64,000 nucleotides of DNA from Isoetes taiwanensis (taxonomy: Eukaryota > Streptophyta > Lycopodiopsida > Isoetales > Isoetaceae): the NCBI GenBank assembly GCA_021234155.1, contig JAJEKV010000027.1, forward strand, positions 3,525,623 to 3,589,622, written 5' to 3'. The translations under genes were made by a program, and so were the position numbers. The notes under the pieces were generated by a model, which was given only the letters and a program-made list of their open reading frames with translations, made no database searches and had not been told where the DNA came from. Position 1 is the first letter of the stretch. Each line of letters starts with the position of its first letter. This document shows positions 1-10,674 of the stretch, piece by piece.

Positions 1-45
1 CGATGCATATGGCGGCATCCTTCATAGCTTCATGGCTAGAGCTGG

Positions 46-110
46 TCACGGCGTGAAATCATGTCCCGTGGATCGGTTTGCCTTCACTAAGCATGCAAGC
101 TTTAATTAAG
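46..110. repeat. Fragment of the GTGCGAAA/GGATCGGTTT repeat family
   Basis: A GGTCACGGCGTGAAAT run followed by GTGGATCGGTTTGCC resembles half of the tandem unit at 5755-6000, which has GGTCGCGGCGAAA followed by GTGGATCGGTTTTG. It is a short diverged piece of the same repeat family. It overlaps the start of the coding-like stretch at 93-170, so one of the two readings may be accidental. Confidence 0.4.
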
Positions 111-1717
111 ATGTTTCCGAAACCTGATCAAGACCGAATTAGAAGGTTCTTGAAGAGACTACCTGCATAACTGTGCAGGCAAGAGGGCAAGGAATGTTTT
201 TTCAGCCTAGATATCATGTTCAGCACATACATGATTTACACTAAGCCAAGCAAAGATGCCAGTTCTTCTTCAAGTGCACAGATCGCTCAAATAGAACACC
301 CCGCCTCACCAGTAGAGGAGCCGATAGATCCTGAGGAAGAGAAGCTCATACTGGAAAATGAGGAGAATGAGGTTTTGGAAGAGGAGGTCTCCGAGAAAAA
401 ATTGTCTACTTGGGGGTTATCAGAAGCATATCCCATCCATGTAGGTGGGAAACCATACTTGTTGCTGCTGAACATATCTGAAGTGACTAGTGATGATTTT
501 AGTGGTACTATATCGTAATATGGGTATCACTATTTTGGCGATAATCTTATATTAGAAACTTTTTTGGAAGGCGATAAATTTTGTCCCTTCAAGAATTTCT
601 GTAGTGCATGTGGCGATAAATATTAATCACAAAAGCATTTGTTTAGTATTTGTCACGATGTCTAAAATCTTACCATAATATTGTTGTCATGAGTGCAACA
701 TAATGACACACATAAGAGCCACTAATTAATGGCGTAAGCCCCCATTTACTTTTGCTTCTGTATATGAGAATACTATTTTCTCAAATGTGATTGTATCCCA
801 TGGTAAAGACATCAAATGGTATGGCTTTATCATGTTCTATAGACATTTAAGGCATAGGTAAATAAAAATTCAAAACCTTCATCTCTATACTCCCCAATTA
901 TATGAAATTGGTAACTCTATGTTCTTTAAGTAGGCCATCTGTTTGAGATTTATGAATTGAGATTATTGATAGAGAGGCGAAAAAACTCCTTCACTGAGTC
1001 CATATAGTTGGCGAATGTGGTAGAAGAGGGAAAGCTTCTCCAAAAACATTTGGCGAATTAATCTCACTATTTTACTAAAGGGAACCTACTAAGCATAGTG
1101 GAAATTTTTTCAAAAATTAAAAAATATAGCAATTTTGCGATAAATAGCCACTAAAATCAACACTGGAAGTGACAGGGTTGAGAGAAGACGAGATATTGGG
1201 CCAGATATATGCACATGTTGTAGGCCTGGGAGGACTTATAGACTTTGAGACTGATGTCCCCAGACAAATGATGGAGGCTGTGACTTATGATGGATCCTCA
1301 ATACCTCCAGAGGATGCATTTGAAATTGTCATGCGACAAGTCTGAAGGGGGTATGAAGCGTTGAAAGATGTCAAATTTGAAGTTTGCTAGCTCTTGGCTC
1401 TTGATCTTGTGTTCATAGAACGCGGTATCGAGTCCTCTTTCAAAATAACAAACCCAAATTGTTGTCGTAGGGACAAGAGAGAGAGGTATTTATCCGGTTT
1501 CATTTTTATTTCTTCTTGAATCGATGTTTCTTTTATGCAGGAGTGATTTATTGATGACTTACACATTGCAAGGCATGAGAGAGTCACCCTAGGTCGGGAC
1601 GCCAAAGATGTGCACATTATATGGGCTACCTTCACAAGGGGGAAATTATTGTGTTTTATGAATAAATATAGTCCATCCGAGTACAGGAGGTCCTCAAGCT
1701 TAAAGCTATGTCCTTAG
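93..1717 (+). pseudogene. Unrecognised coding-like pieces (possible multi-exon gene remnant)
   Basis: Four stretches read like protein but I do not recognise a family. Positions 93-170 encode 25 residues starting MQALIKMFPKPDQDRIRRF and then stop. Positions 216-518 encode a 100-residue acidic protein with a Ser-rich start and a Glu-rich middle. Positions 1148-1345 are open without an ATG and include LREDEILGQIYAHVVGLGG and IPPEDAFEIVMRQV. Positions 1547-1717 are open after a convincing splice acceptor (TTTTATGCAG at 1531-1540) and include RVTLGRDAKDVHIIWATF. The composition is protein-like rather than random, and the pieces share a strand and order, so they could be exons of one decayed gene or transposon protein. 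No catalytic motif is visible. The joining is inference. Confidence 0.3.
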
Positions 1718-2539
1718 TCAAGCAACCACGTGCCCCTAGCCGCCAAACTATGATCGAGTTATAGCAATGAATAGGGCTATACGCCATGTATGTCTTGGGG
1801 GCTTCAAAATGTACTCTGTCCTTGCAAATAAAGCGACTCTAGGCTTGAGTGGAGCCGGACAAGGAAGCATCTTTGGCAGCTTGTCCCATTACGTAAGACC
1901 CCGACATATTGTATATGTTAGATGCAATTGGGGCTGGAGTAAAGGAAGAGGACTTAGAAGAATTTGATTTGGGTACTCTAGGTCCTGATGCCAAGAAAAG
2001 GAAATGTACTTGAAAAAAATATCTTTTCTATAAAATTCATGAATTGTTTTTATATGACAAAATTGCTTTTGTATGATTGTTCATCTATGAAATTCATTAA
2101 TTGTTAGAATTCAATGTCAGCAATAAATCCTTGTTAGATGTATATGTTAGGACTTCTTTAATGGTGAATTGGTCATTTCCATGTATGTACATCGAGGGTA
2201 AGCCACTCTTGCGAGAAATGTCGGCAGTTTTTGGGACTGATTTACATTTCACCAGATGCCTGGGTGGCGCTTAATTTCAAAATGTCGGCAGCTTTTAGCT
2301 GAAATGCCCGATTCGCACCATGGCTACTATGAACATTTTTAGTCTAGGGGTTTATGGGATCGGAATGAGACAATATTGCTTATTTGAATTTCTTCTCCTT
2401 ATTAAAATTCGCTCATGTCCATGGAAGGCTAACTCTGAAATCCCACAAAATGAAGCTTGACCGAATTGAGAATATTAACTGGTCATTACTAGCGAAGAAG
2501 GCGCTATTCCTATCCACGAGGTAGGCTTCTAGACGATTA

Positions 2540-3840
2540 TTCCAATCACAAATATGAGATGGGCGTAGATGAGAAGGTCCTTCGGAAGGGTTCGGCGCCT
2601 TGGAAATGTCGTCGGGACATTAATAATAGTGTGGACAAATATTTCCAAAACCGAACGTGTTTCCCTTGGGTTTCCTTGTTGAGCTCGGTAAAGGTTGTTG
2701 GGGAAGGAGTTTTCCCGCGAGGCCTAAATGCGCCACAATATTCCAGTTTCAGGCGGTATTGCGGTATCGGTGGACCTGACTCACGGATCCGCGGCCCCGT
2801 CCCCTTCCCCACCCACAGGCGAACGGAGGCGGTGGAAGCCGTCGGGTCATGCGTCATGTGGCCCGGATGATGACATCCATGTCCGGCGTGGAGAAACCGA
2901 CCATTCCAGTTCCTATGTAATGAGCTGGATTACATCTTTGGGACCACGGGGGATGTCTACACACGGCCGAGTGCTTTGTGGCGAGTTGACCGGGAGCCAT
3001 GGTGCCGGTGGGCTGGCTGAATCAGGTTACCGATCTAAGGCGTTGGGGCCCTGGCAACATTCCCAGAATGTTTGGCGGTGGTGAGGGAGGAACAAAACAC
3101 GAAGCAGACCTACGAGGGCCAGCGGATTCTAGAAGTGCGGCATGATCAGCGGCTCGGCGGGGACCCGGCATGATCAGCGGGGACCGGCAAGATCAGCGGG
3201 GACCAGGCATGATCAGGCATCGGCCGAGGACCCGGCATGTCAGCATCCAGCGGGGATCGAGGTTGATTGCGGGAAGCCAGGTTCAGGTGGAGCAGCGTAC
3301 CCGCCCAAATCTGGCCAGCAAAGCCTCTAAGCTTGTTCCTAGTTGGAACAAGGCAGGGGACCAAAGTCGCAGATAAGCGAGGAATAAACGGAGCCCGAAG
3401 GAAGGGGAGCCTAGTATTGGAGATATGGTGGCCACGAGAGAGATAAAAGGGTGTTCCTTACACTTTCAGGCTTTAAAGGGGGATTAGATCTTGCAGGCGC
3501 ATACCCGACCTCACGATTCCCAAGCTTGCCTTGCCAGCTAAAATGGTGAGGTATGAGATCCATTATTGAGAGGAGGAAGGAATCAAGGAGGAAGAGGAGG
3601 GAGAGAGCACCGGACTTTGTCCCGATGGTGGAGGAGAGTAGAGGCCTTGGATATCAGAAGAAAAGGGCAAAGAGAGGCTCATCTAATTAGCCTCTTTGAG
3701 GGGCCCCCCATTTGTTGTGTACACAGGGGCGTGTTACTATCTGAGGGCGGGGACTATGCCTTAGCTAGATACTTCCGTGGATGCCTCCTTTAGGAGCCTT
3801 TTTGTAACCCTTTTTGATTGTTAATATATGAGTGTTTTAA
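2540..3840 (+). other. GC-rich block, possibly an LTR-retrotransposon end
   Basis: This block is clearly richer in G and C than its flanks and holds overlapping open frames on both strands that match no family I know. It contains a TATA-like GATAAAAGGG at about 3441, and it ends near 3800-3840 in a T-rich stretch with TTTTTGTAACCC and AATATATGAG, which resembles the transcribed end of some plant LTRs. No matching second LTR, primer-binding site or reverse transcriptase is visible, so the LTR reading is only a suggestion. Confidence 0.25.
3137..3262. repeat. Minisatellite with GCATGATCAGCGGGGACC core
   Basis: The core GGCATGATCAGCGGGGACC recurs four to five times with small changes and a variable spacer (units of about 20-27 bp). 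Later units decay to CATGTCAGCATCCAGCGGGG. The repeats create short open frames on both strands that should not be taken as genes. Confidence 0.7.
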
Positions 3841-3936
3841 TATTTTTATCGTTATGGTTACATTTTAGTTCTCCTTCTAATAAATGTTGAGGTTCTGTAA
3901 TTATTTGCTATTCTATTTATTGCGGATGTGTACATA

Positions 3937-4095
3937 CTAGTGTTGACCGTGGGCACGGTGCGAAAATGACTATTCCACATTCTGTGGGAAGGTCTATTTC
4001 GCGACCGTCGCCACGATCTTGTCAAATAGTAGTTCCAAAGTTTTTGGAGGGCGCAATTTCGCACCGTGACTACGGTGCGAAATAGACTGTTCCAC
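3937..4095. repeat. Repeat with a perfect ATTTCGCACCGT hairpin
   Basis: Positions 4056-4083 form a perfect hairpin with 12-bp arms (ATTTCGCACCGT / ACGGTGCGAAAT) and a 4-base loop. Upstream, at about 3945-4010, are further copies of CACGGTGCGAAAA and TATTTCGCGACCGTC. The same motif builds the tandem unit at 5755-6000. This looks like the end of a foldback or MITE-type element, but I cannot find a target-site duplication. Confidence 0.5.
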
Positions 4096-4763
4096 ACACT
4101 GCGAAGAGAATGCTTATCTGAATTTAGAATCTACATGTAAGGAAAATGGCCAAGAGCTTTCCAAATTGAAAATGTGCGGTAAATAGATGGATCACATGTA
4201 TCACTTATGGTTACATACTTATAACTAGCTTAATGTACGAGAAATATTCTAGTAAATGTAATTTAGAACTCATATAAGAAGCATAGCATACATGAATGCA
4301 GCAGTTCATTCGCACTCGGGCTCATCATGAGCAGGTGGTTGAGTGATGCTATTAAGCTCATAGACACGACGCTCTGGAACCCAATCAAGGTGGATAACAA
4401 CACGATAAAAACCGGAGGAAGAACGATTTTGACCCTCTGTTACTCCATCCAGCCAAGGAGCAAGGGGGATACCCCTCTGCTTGCATCTATAGATCATTAT
4501 ATGTCATAGTGCAAGTAATGGAGTCTATATCTTCGGGACGAGGAGGCAAGGTAGACCCCCCTGTAATAAGAAGAACCAGACCGAGACATAGCAAATGGAT
4601 GCCTTCTGCATTGAATGGAGCTGTATTTATATCGAACACAATTATTGATATGCAATGTAGCAGCATTATTGGTCATATATACTGACATAATGTACAAAAT
4701 ACACATGTAAATATAATGTACATATATAGTATATATACATGGTTTCTCTTTAAATAACCATCT

Positions 4764-4965
4764 ATGCCTTCATTGTCATTGCCTCTTTTCCCCTTGTTCT
4801 TTGTTGTTTTTGCATGCTCCTTGCCTACCCTCTGCTTCTTGTTGCTCCTTGCCTCTGTCTGCTGCTCCTTGCATGCTCCTTGCCTCCCCTGCGCTCCTTG
4901 TTTGTCCCTTTATTCGGTAGCTTTTTGTTCCTTGTCTGCTCTACTAGTTTCTTGCAAATGGTAAC
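4764..4965. repeat. Pyrimidine-rich TGCTCCTTGCCT repeat
   Basis: The motif TGCTCCTTGC(C/A)T recurs irregularly, giving a Leu/Cys/Ser-rich open frame of 66 codons. The frame is a by-product of the repeat; I see no gene here. Confidence 0.45.
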
Positions 4966-5754
4966 TTTGCAAAGAACATCCTCCGGCTGATCGATCGAAT
5001 ACCGCAAGCATCTTGTGAGAATAAATCGATGCACTTTTGATGAATTTTTTAGCAACTTTTGGGAGCATCGGTGGCGCCGCGGTCCAACCATGAAGCTTGC
5101 AAGGCAGCCGATCAACTTCATTATCGATCGCTATACTGTCATCTCCTCCACCGCTGCGGAGATCAGTTCGAGTCATGCAAGGATCACTCTAAGTGCTTTG
5201 GAACTTCTTGAACCCCCTCGGGGTTTAGAAGATAGGCTAGAACAGGTTGAAGGACATGCTTTTCCATAGTTTCATGGCCTACTCTCTGGATCAATATGTA
5301 CCTCTGGTCATTCCTACTAGTGAAAAGAATCAGATTTATATCCTCATTGAACTTCCATTACAAATCTTTTGTGGATATTGGTCAGCTCCCTATTCCGTTC
5401 CTTGACTTCAATATCCCATGGTTACTTGCCTAAATTCCCAACTTGGGATACAATTCCTTGGGATACACGTGACCTATGGCTACATAGCACACAAAGACAT
5501 AATAATACATATCACGGTAAAGATACTCCATTGGAATTATGTGTATAAACTGGTATAAACCTACGATTTTCATAGAAATTAAGTATATAAGCAAGTGACT
5601 TCCGTGTAATTAAGTAACATCCTAAAATTATCATGTATTATCTTGGCAATAATTTTCCTTTTAACTTTTTAGTAAGTAAATGATTTCTTCTACCATTTTC
5701 ATTGTATTTTCTCATGTGATTGTTTTATTTGTGGTTGTATTGACCGCATTGCCC

Positions 5755-6010
5755 AGCCACGGTGCGAAATTGCCCCGATTACAAATTATTGAAGGAGCCT
5801 ATTTTGCAATCGTGGCTCACGGTCGCGGCGAAACACGTGGATCGGTTTTGTTACAGGCCCATATTTTCGCCCGTAGCCCGCGGTGCGAAATCGCATTCAG
5901 TTACAAATTATTGAAGGGCCTATTTCGCACCGTGGCTGGCAGCGAAATACGTGATCCGGTTTTATTCTGAACCCATATTTACGCGTTGGCCCTCGGTGCG
6001 CCAGCCACAT
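5755..6010. repeat. Tandem repeat, about 113-121 bp, GCCACGGTGCGAAAT family
   Basis: GGTGCG starts recur at 5761, 5882 and 5995. Each full unit runs through TTACAAATTATTGAAGG, a GGCGAAA(C/T)ACGTG box and a GGTTTT box, then returns to a GCGGTGCGAAAT box. Within a unit the ends are in inverted orientation (CACCGTGGC against GCCACGGTG). Two full units and the start of a third are present. It is related to the hairpin at 4056-4083. Confidence 0.65.
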
Positions 6011-6170
6011 GCATCGGTTTACTTACAATACAGCATTTAGCACAATGACCACTATCGAACCGATAAATAAACCAACTCTTTTACAAGAGAGACACTATCA
6101 AGAGCTCTCTGGATATGGACATAACCTTTGCCTTGCCTACATCTCATTGATCTCCACTCCCTTGATCGCC

Positions 6171-7010
6171 TCAACAACGGTGGGACTTATACCAAGCTTC
6201 CCTCTTTTTTTTTTTTATTTGGTTTTTGTCTAAACAACTTAGCAAGTGTTGATTCACTCTAGTTCCAGTGATTTCTTCACCCTTTTGGACACGATCCTTC
6301 CGTAAAACCATTGACACATCTGCTGTAAGGAATTCCCCAACCGAACCTCTAAGTGTTGAGTGAAGCGGGAAGAATGTATTCTTTGCTTGCTTATGGGACT
6401 TCTCCATTCCACCGTGTATTCCAAATTCCCAGGCTTCCATATTCTCGACAAACCACACGCCATGTGCAAGCAAAATATGGACATAGTGAGTCAAATTGGC
6501 CTCACCCCATGCCGTCGGGAAAGACTTAGTGAAGTTTGTGACGGCCTCCTGAATTTGGCAACATCATTTTCTGCACCTTTTTTCCATTTCCTTCACCAAA
6601 GATCTGAGAGAAATCACCGCCATGCCTTGATTTTCTTCAGTGATCTACCACGATCATTTCGATCATCCTCACCGCAATAAGATCCTTGTAAGCTTCCCAA
6701 ACACCGGATAAGTTCTCTTTGGGGAGGCAAAAACCTCTTAGCCTTTGGACCACCCATCTTTTTGGGTTTTTCGGGGAAACCTTGCGGATACCTTTGGATC
6801 TTGAAGTATTTTGTAGTGCCCACCATGAAGTCCCACATTAGATAGCACCTTTTCAACTTCATGCATAGCAGACTTTCTAGAGCTTTGGGGTGATTTATTC
6901 CAAGCAAACAGGATACTCATGTAAACCATCTTGTCTATGATTCTCAAGAAAGCATGAAGGGTGCATATGTGTACTCTTTTAACGAATTGGCAGAATTGGC
7001 ATCAAGGTTG
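6171..7010 (-). pseudogene. Broken transposase-like reading frame
   Basis: On the minus strand several frames join into one protein-like run. About 6950-6738 includes HEVEKVLSNVGLHGGHYKIL; an overlapping frame at about 6800-6614 includes GGPKAKRFLPPQRELIRCLG. After a frame change and a stop near 6570, the frame from about 6565 down to 6330 reads IQEAVTNFTKSFPTAW, then ANLTHYVHILLAHGVWFVEN, then GIHGGMEKSHKQAKNTF. The last block resembles the conserved segment (HY-h-L--H--, E, G, G-E--HK) near the C-terminus of several transposon-encoded proteins, from memory KDZ-like and related families. At least one stop and two frame changes break it. A possible intron (GTAAGT...TTTCAG, 7335 to 7283, only 53 bp) lies upstream in the same direction. 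The family assignment is uncertain. Confidence 0.35.
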
Positions 7011-10000
7011 TGTCCTTCTCTTCTCTATTTGGTGGCTCATCACGGACCCTGATCCTAATGTACTCTTGTCCAACCCAAACTGAATCTCTTCGCGCGATAG
7101 AGGCGAGTGAGGACAAGCATGAGTAGTCTTACCAGCACCATGCTTCATTCTCGTACATGCATTTTATTGTCTTCAAATCTGCAGCAAAAGTTTTTCTTCA
7201 ATTCCGTGAGAGGCAATCATTGTGGAGATGGGTGTTTGATCAAAAACCCATTTCAAAGATCTTGTGATTTTTCTCACGGTACCTGAAATAAACCAATCCA
7301 CCAAATGTGATCTTTAGACTGGAGGGAAAACTTACCATCTAGATTTGACTCTTCATTCCTTTGTATTCAAAGCTCGTTCATTAGACTCGATGAAACCCTC
7401 TCGTACTTCTACGCCTTTCATCAATTCCATTTCATCCAAAACAATTCTTAGTTTGCCAAAGACACTCTTCTACCTTCATATCATAAAATCGAACCAAAAG
7501 CTGAAGCATTCTACTTAAGTCTATCCAGAATTGTTATTTTCATTAAAGGCGGAAAAGTATCACCAAACTTCGACTTCTTCTTGCCTTTGGCATAGGATGG
7601 CAATGTATCCAAATTGACACCGCTGGTCACCGATACATATCACCAAGAAGCTCTTGCACTTGTCTGCTTTATGGTCGAATGACAAGTCCTACCTTTGGTC
7701 ATCCTTTTATAGTAGAATAGGATTGACAATGCCTTGTTGATTCACATGCCATCCCGGAGTTTCATCCTAAACAGTAGTCAGAAGCTTGCAATCTAATGAA
7801 ATTGATGCTAACTGATGGAAAATCTTTAGCAATGTGGAATGATTCTTGGTCAAGAATCCTCTTAACAAATGAAGGGTGTAAGAAAACGAACCCACCAAAG
7901 ACCCAAAAAAAAGGAAGCGTGGGGTGCTAAAAGCATGTGTCCGGACGCGTGCTTTTGCACCCCACCAAAGATACTTTTGCCCCAGAAAGCATCTGATTAA
8001 ATTATGACCGAGAAGACCACTTCTAAGGAGCAAGATAGAATCTTGATGGTAATGCTCCTCAGTAGGTAAAGTAGAGCAAGCTTCTTAATCAGAATAAAAT
8101 ACATTGATATAGACATTTTAAAAATATCAGGATGCACAGATGCAACATTCTGTGACCACACTTGCGCGTAGAACAGAATAAAGTAAAGCAAGGTAAAATT
8201 CTAAACCAAGTGTTCAAATCTTACCTTATTCACAAGAGAAGAATCCTCCAATACAACAGTGTCTACCATTGTTGTCGTAGTTGTTGGTTTATATATGTTC
8301 TCCTTGTCTTCATGTTGAAGGTTAGTCAGGAATGGCTCCTTTTCCTCCCTAGACAGTTTTTGTGCTGCAACAATGCCAAAAAGCATTTGCCTTCTGGGCA
8401 ATCTCTTCAATCAGGCCCTAGAAAAATCTTTACTACGAGCAAGCCCATCAATATTAAGGGGACATGCAAGCCCAGTTCAATGCTCTCATATACGGTCTGT
8501 ATCCATGTCCAAAACGTCCATCGGGCCATATTATCGCACAACCATACTCGATCTAGTGCTGATACTCAATTGCAATTAGAGACAGATAGGAAAACCCAGA
8601 AAAGGCCATTATTACCTAATCGCCAGACAGAAACAAGCATGCGAATAATAAGCTTGGACAATATCTCTTCAAAGGAATACTTCTCTTCTCAGACAAAGTT
8701 CGGCATGGTTGTTTGAATATGCGAATTTTTAAGCTGAAGAATCAGGAGAAACTACGATTAAATCGCCAAAAAAAAAAGAAAAAGGAAACTACATCCTCTC
8801 AATAAGCCAATAGCTATGGCAGAAAGACAGAAAGCATGGCAGAAGAAGTAATTTCCTTAATTTTTCTAAGTTACTAGCGATTGTGGGATGGAAACCAGGC
8901 GATCCACGGAGCGTGGAGCCTGATTGACATCCCAAGAATGTCAACTAAATGGACATGCCTGTAACGTGGAGACCACTTAGTTGTCCATTCTATGACATGT
9001 GTCAAATATCGAATGGCTAAAGTCAAGAATGTTAGTAAGAAAAATCAGAATATAAGTTAAAAACCAGAATGCAAGTAGATGGATATTCTTGGAAATTAAA
9101 CTTGTCACATGGCGATATCTCATTGGACGATATGATAGAATGGAGACTAAGTGGTTTCTATGTAGATATAAAAAACTTATTATCTAACGGGACACGATGA
9201 ATTTTGTTGAGGTGGATTGCAATGTGGACACTTAGAATTATAGTAAATGTTGCACCTCCCTCTAGGCAAGCCTGCTAAAAACAAATCTACTTAACCATAT
9301 AATTGCAAAGGCTATATCCTATTATCTTAGTGTTCATAGTTCGAAATCAAAGTACATAAAATTGGTTCATTTACTCAACTCCTATTTTGGGAGCAATATT
9401 ATGTATTCATCATGCCAATTTGATGAGTACATAATACACTTTATTATGTATAAAAAGTTTAAGACTACCCTTATGCTCTTACCCAATGGAGCTCAAATTT
9501 TCCCATTCAAAGGGATTTGTACAACTCGAATTACCTCGTCAAATATAATTTATCTACTTTACTCAAAGCATGCAACTTCAACATTTGTGAATAAGATAGG
9601 ACACTACCAAGTTAAACACTCAGAGGTTTGACGAAAAAGCCTTTATTAATGATGCACATAAAGAAAATAATGTTTCCACCCATAAGGGAATAGACAATAA
9701 ATCTTGAAAATGAAGATGAAACAACAATTAGTTACCTATAACAAGCTTCTCTCCTAGGCTCATGGTTGTTCGCCATAGTTGGTAAGCTTGTCAATGTTCA
9801 AACATATTAAAGGCATTTCTATTTGGACATTTGGCATTTCTATCTGCACATAGATCTCAATGAGACTTTGAACAAGAACATTAGTGGAAGGCCCTAAAAA
9901 TAAAACATTAAACACTATTAGTATCTCTTAAATCAGATTCTATACATTAGGGCGAGTAAGCACTACAAACTTTGTAATAACATGGATCCTATAAGTGAAA

Positions 10001-10080
10001 TGAATATATCTACCTCCATTTTCTTCAAATTCATTTGTTAGAAACAACAAATTTATAAAACAATCACACTTTGTTAACCG
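7011..10080. other. No supportable gene; AT-rich intergenic or decayed sequence
   Basis: The minus strand from 7011 to about 7450 still looks weakly coding and may be the upstream part of the transposase-like remnant, but it is full of stops. The longest open frame here (8162-8716, plus strand, 184 codons) has no recognisable domain and a low-complexity, Lys/Ser/Thr-rich composition. An opposite-strand frame at 8410-8201 looks equally plausible, so neither is called. From 8720 to 10080 I see only AT-rich sequence. Confidence 0.4.
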
Positions 10081-10083
10081 AAT

Positions 10084-10141
10084 GGAAAGAAAGAAAGAAT
10101 AGATATATATGAAAGAAAGAAAGAATAGAAAGAAAGAAAGA
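10084..10141. repeat. (GAAA)n microsatellite, interrupted
   Basis: Three short runs of GAAA are separated by TAGATATATAT and TA. It is an ordinary interrupted microsatellite. Confidence 0.85.
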
Positions 10142-10674
10142 ATCTACATTTACATTTACGGTTCTTTTCTTCAGATTTCATTGTCTCAAGAGACCCATGT
10201 ATCCTGTTTTGTGCATGCATTGTTTGTTCTGAATCTTTGCTGTTCCTTTGTTGTTTCCTGTCATGGCATAGCAGCAGGGGAACCAAAGCTACAAGAGAAC
10301 CTCTGTAAATGAACACCATCTTAGTTTATTATTGTCTATGTAAACGTTGAGTGTTCAGTCTTTAGCAATCGACCCCAAATTTCATCAATTTCGACCACAA
10401 AAGATTTGGTAACTAGGGTATGAATTTGATTGTTTATCTGAAATCCGCCATAATCTATTCTTTACTTGCACGTTTTCTTTGGGAATAATCTGTTCAAAGC
10501 TTGAGGCATGGCAGCGCCGCATTCCAGAGCTGGAAGCTATAGCCATGGGCATGGTGAACATCATGGAGAGCATCCGAGATAACCTATGTCATCCCTTCTG
10601 CTTCTATTCACAGAAGCTTCAAGTTTTTACTTTCATTCACACAGAAGCTTTTTATTCGTTCTTCTCCAGCTATG

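Noticed and set aside
141-154. Heat-shock element GAAGGTTCTTGAAG near the window start
   Set aside because: A single three-box match inside a coding-like stretch is expected by chance and is not connected to the satellite.
2546-2870. Two overlapping 103-codon frames on opposite strands
   Set aside because: They are mirror frames in a GC-rich block where stops are rare; neither shows a recognisable motif.
8162-8716. 184-codon open frame as a gene
   Set aside because: No family resemblance, low-complexity composition, and an equally plausible frame on the other strand.
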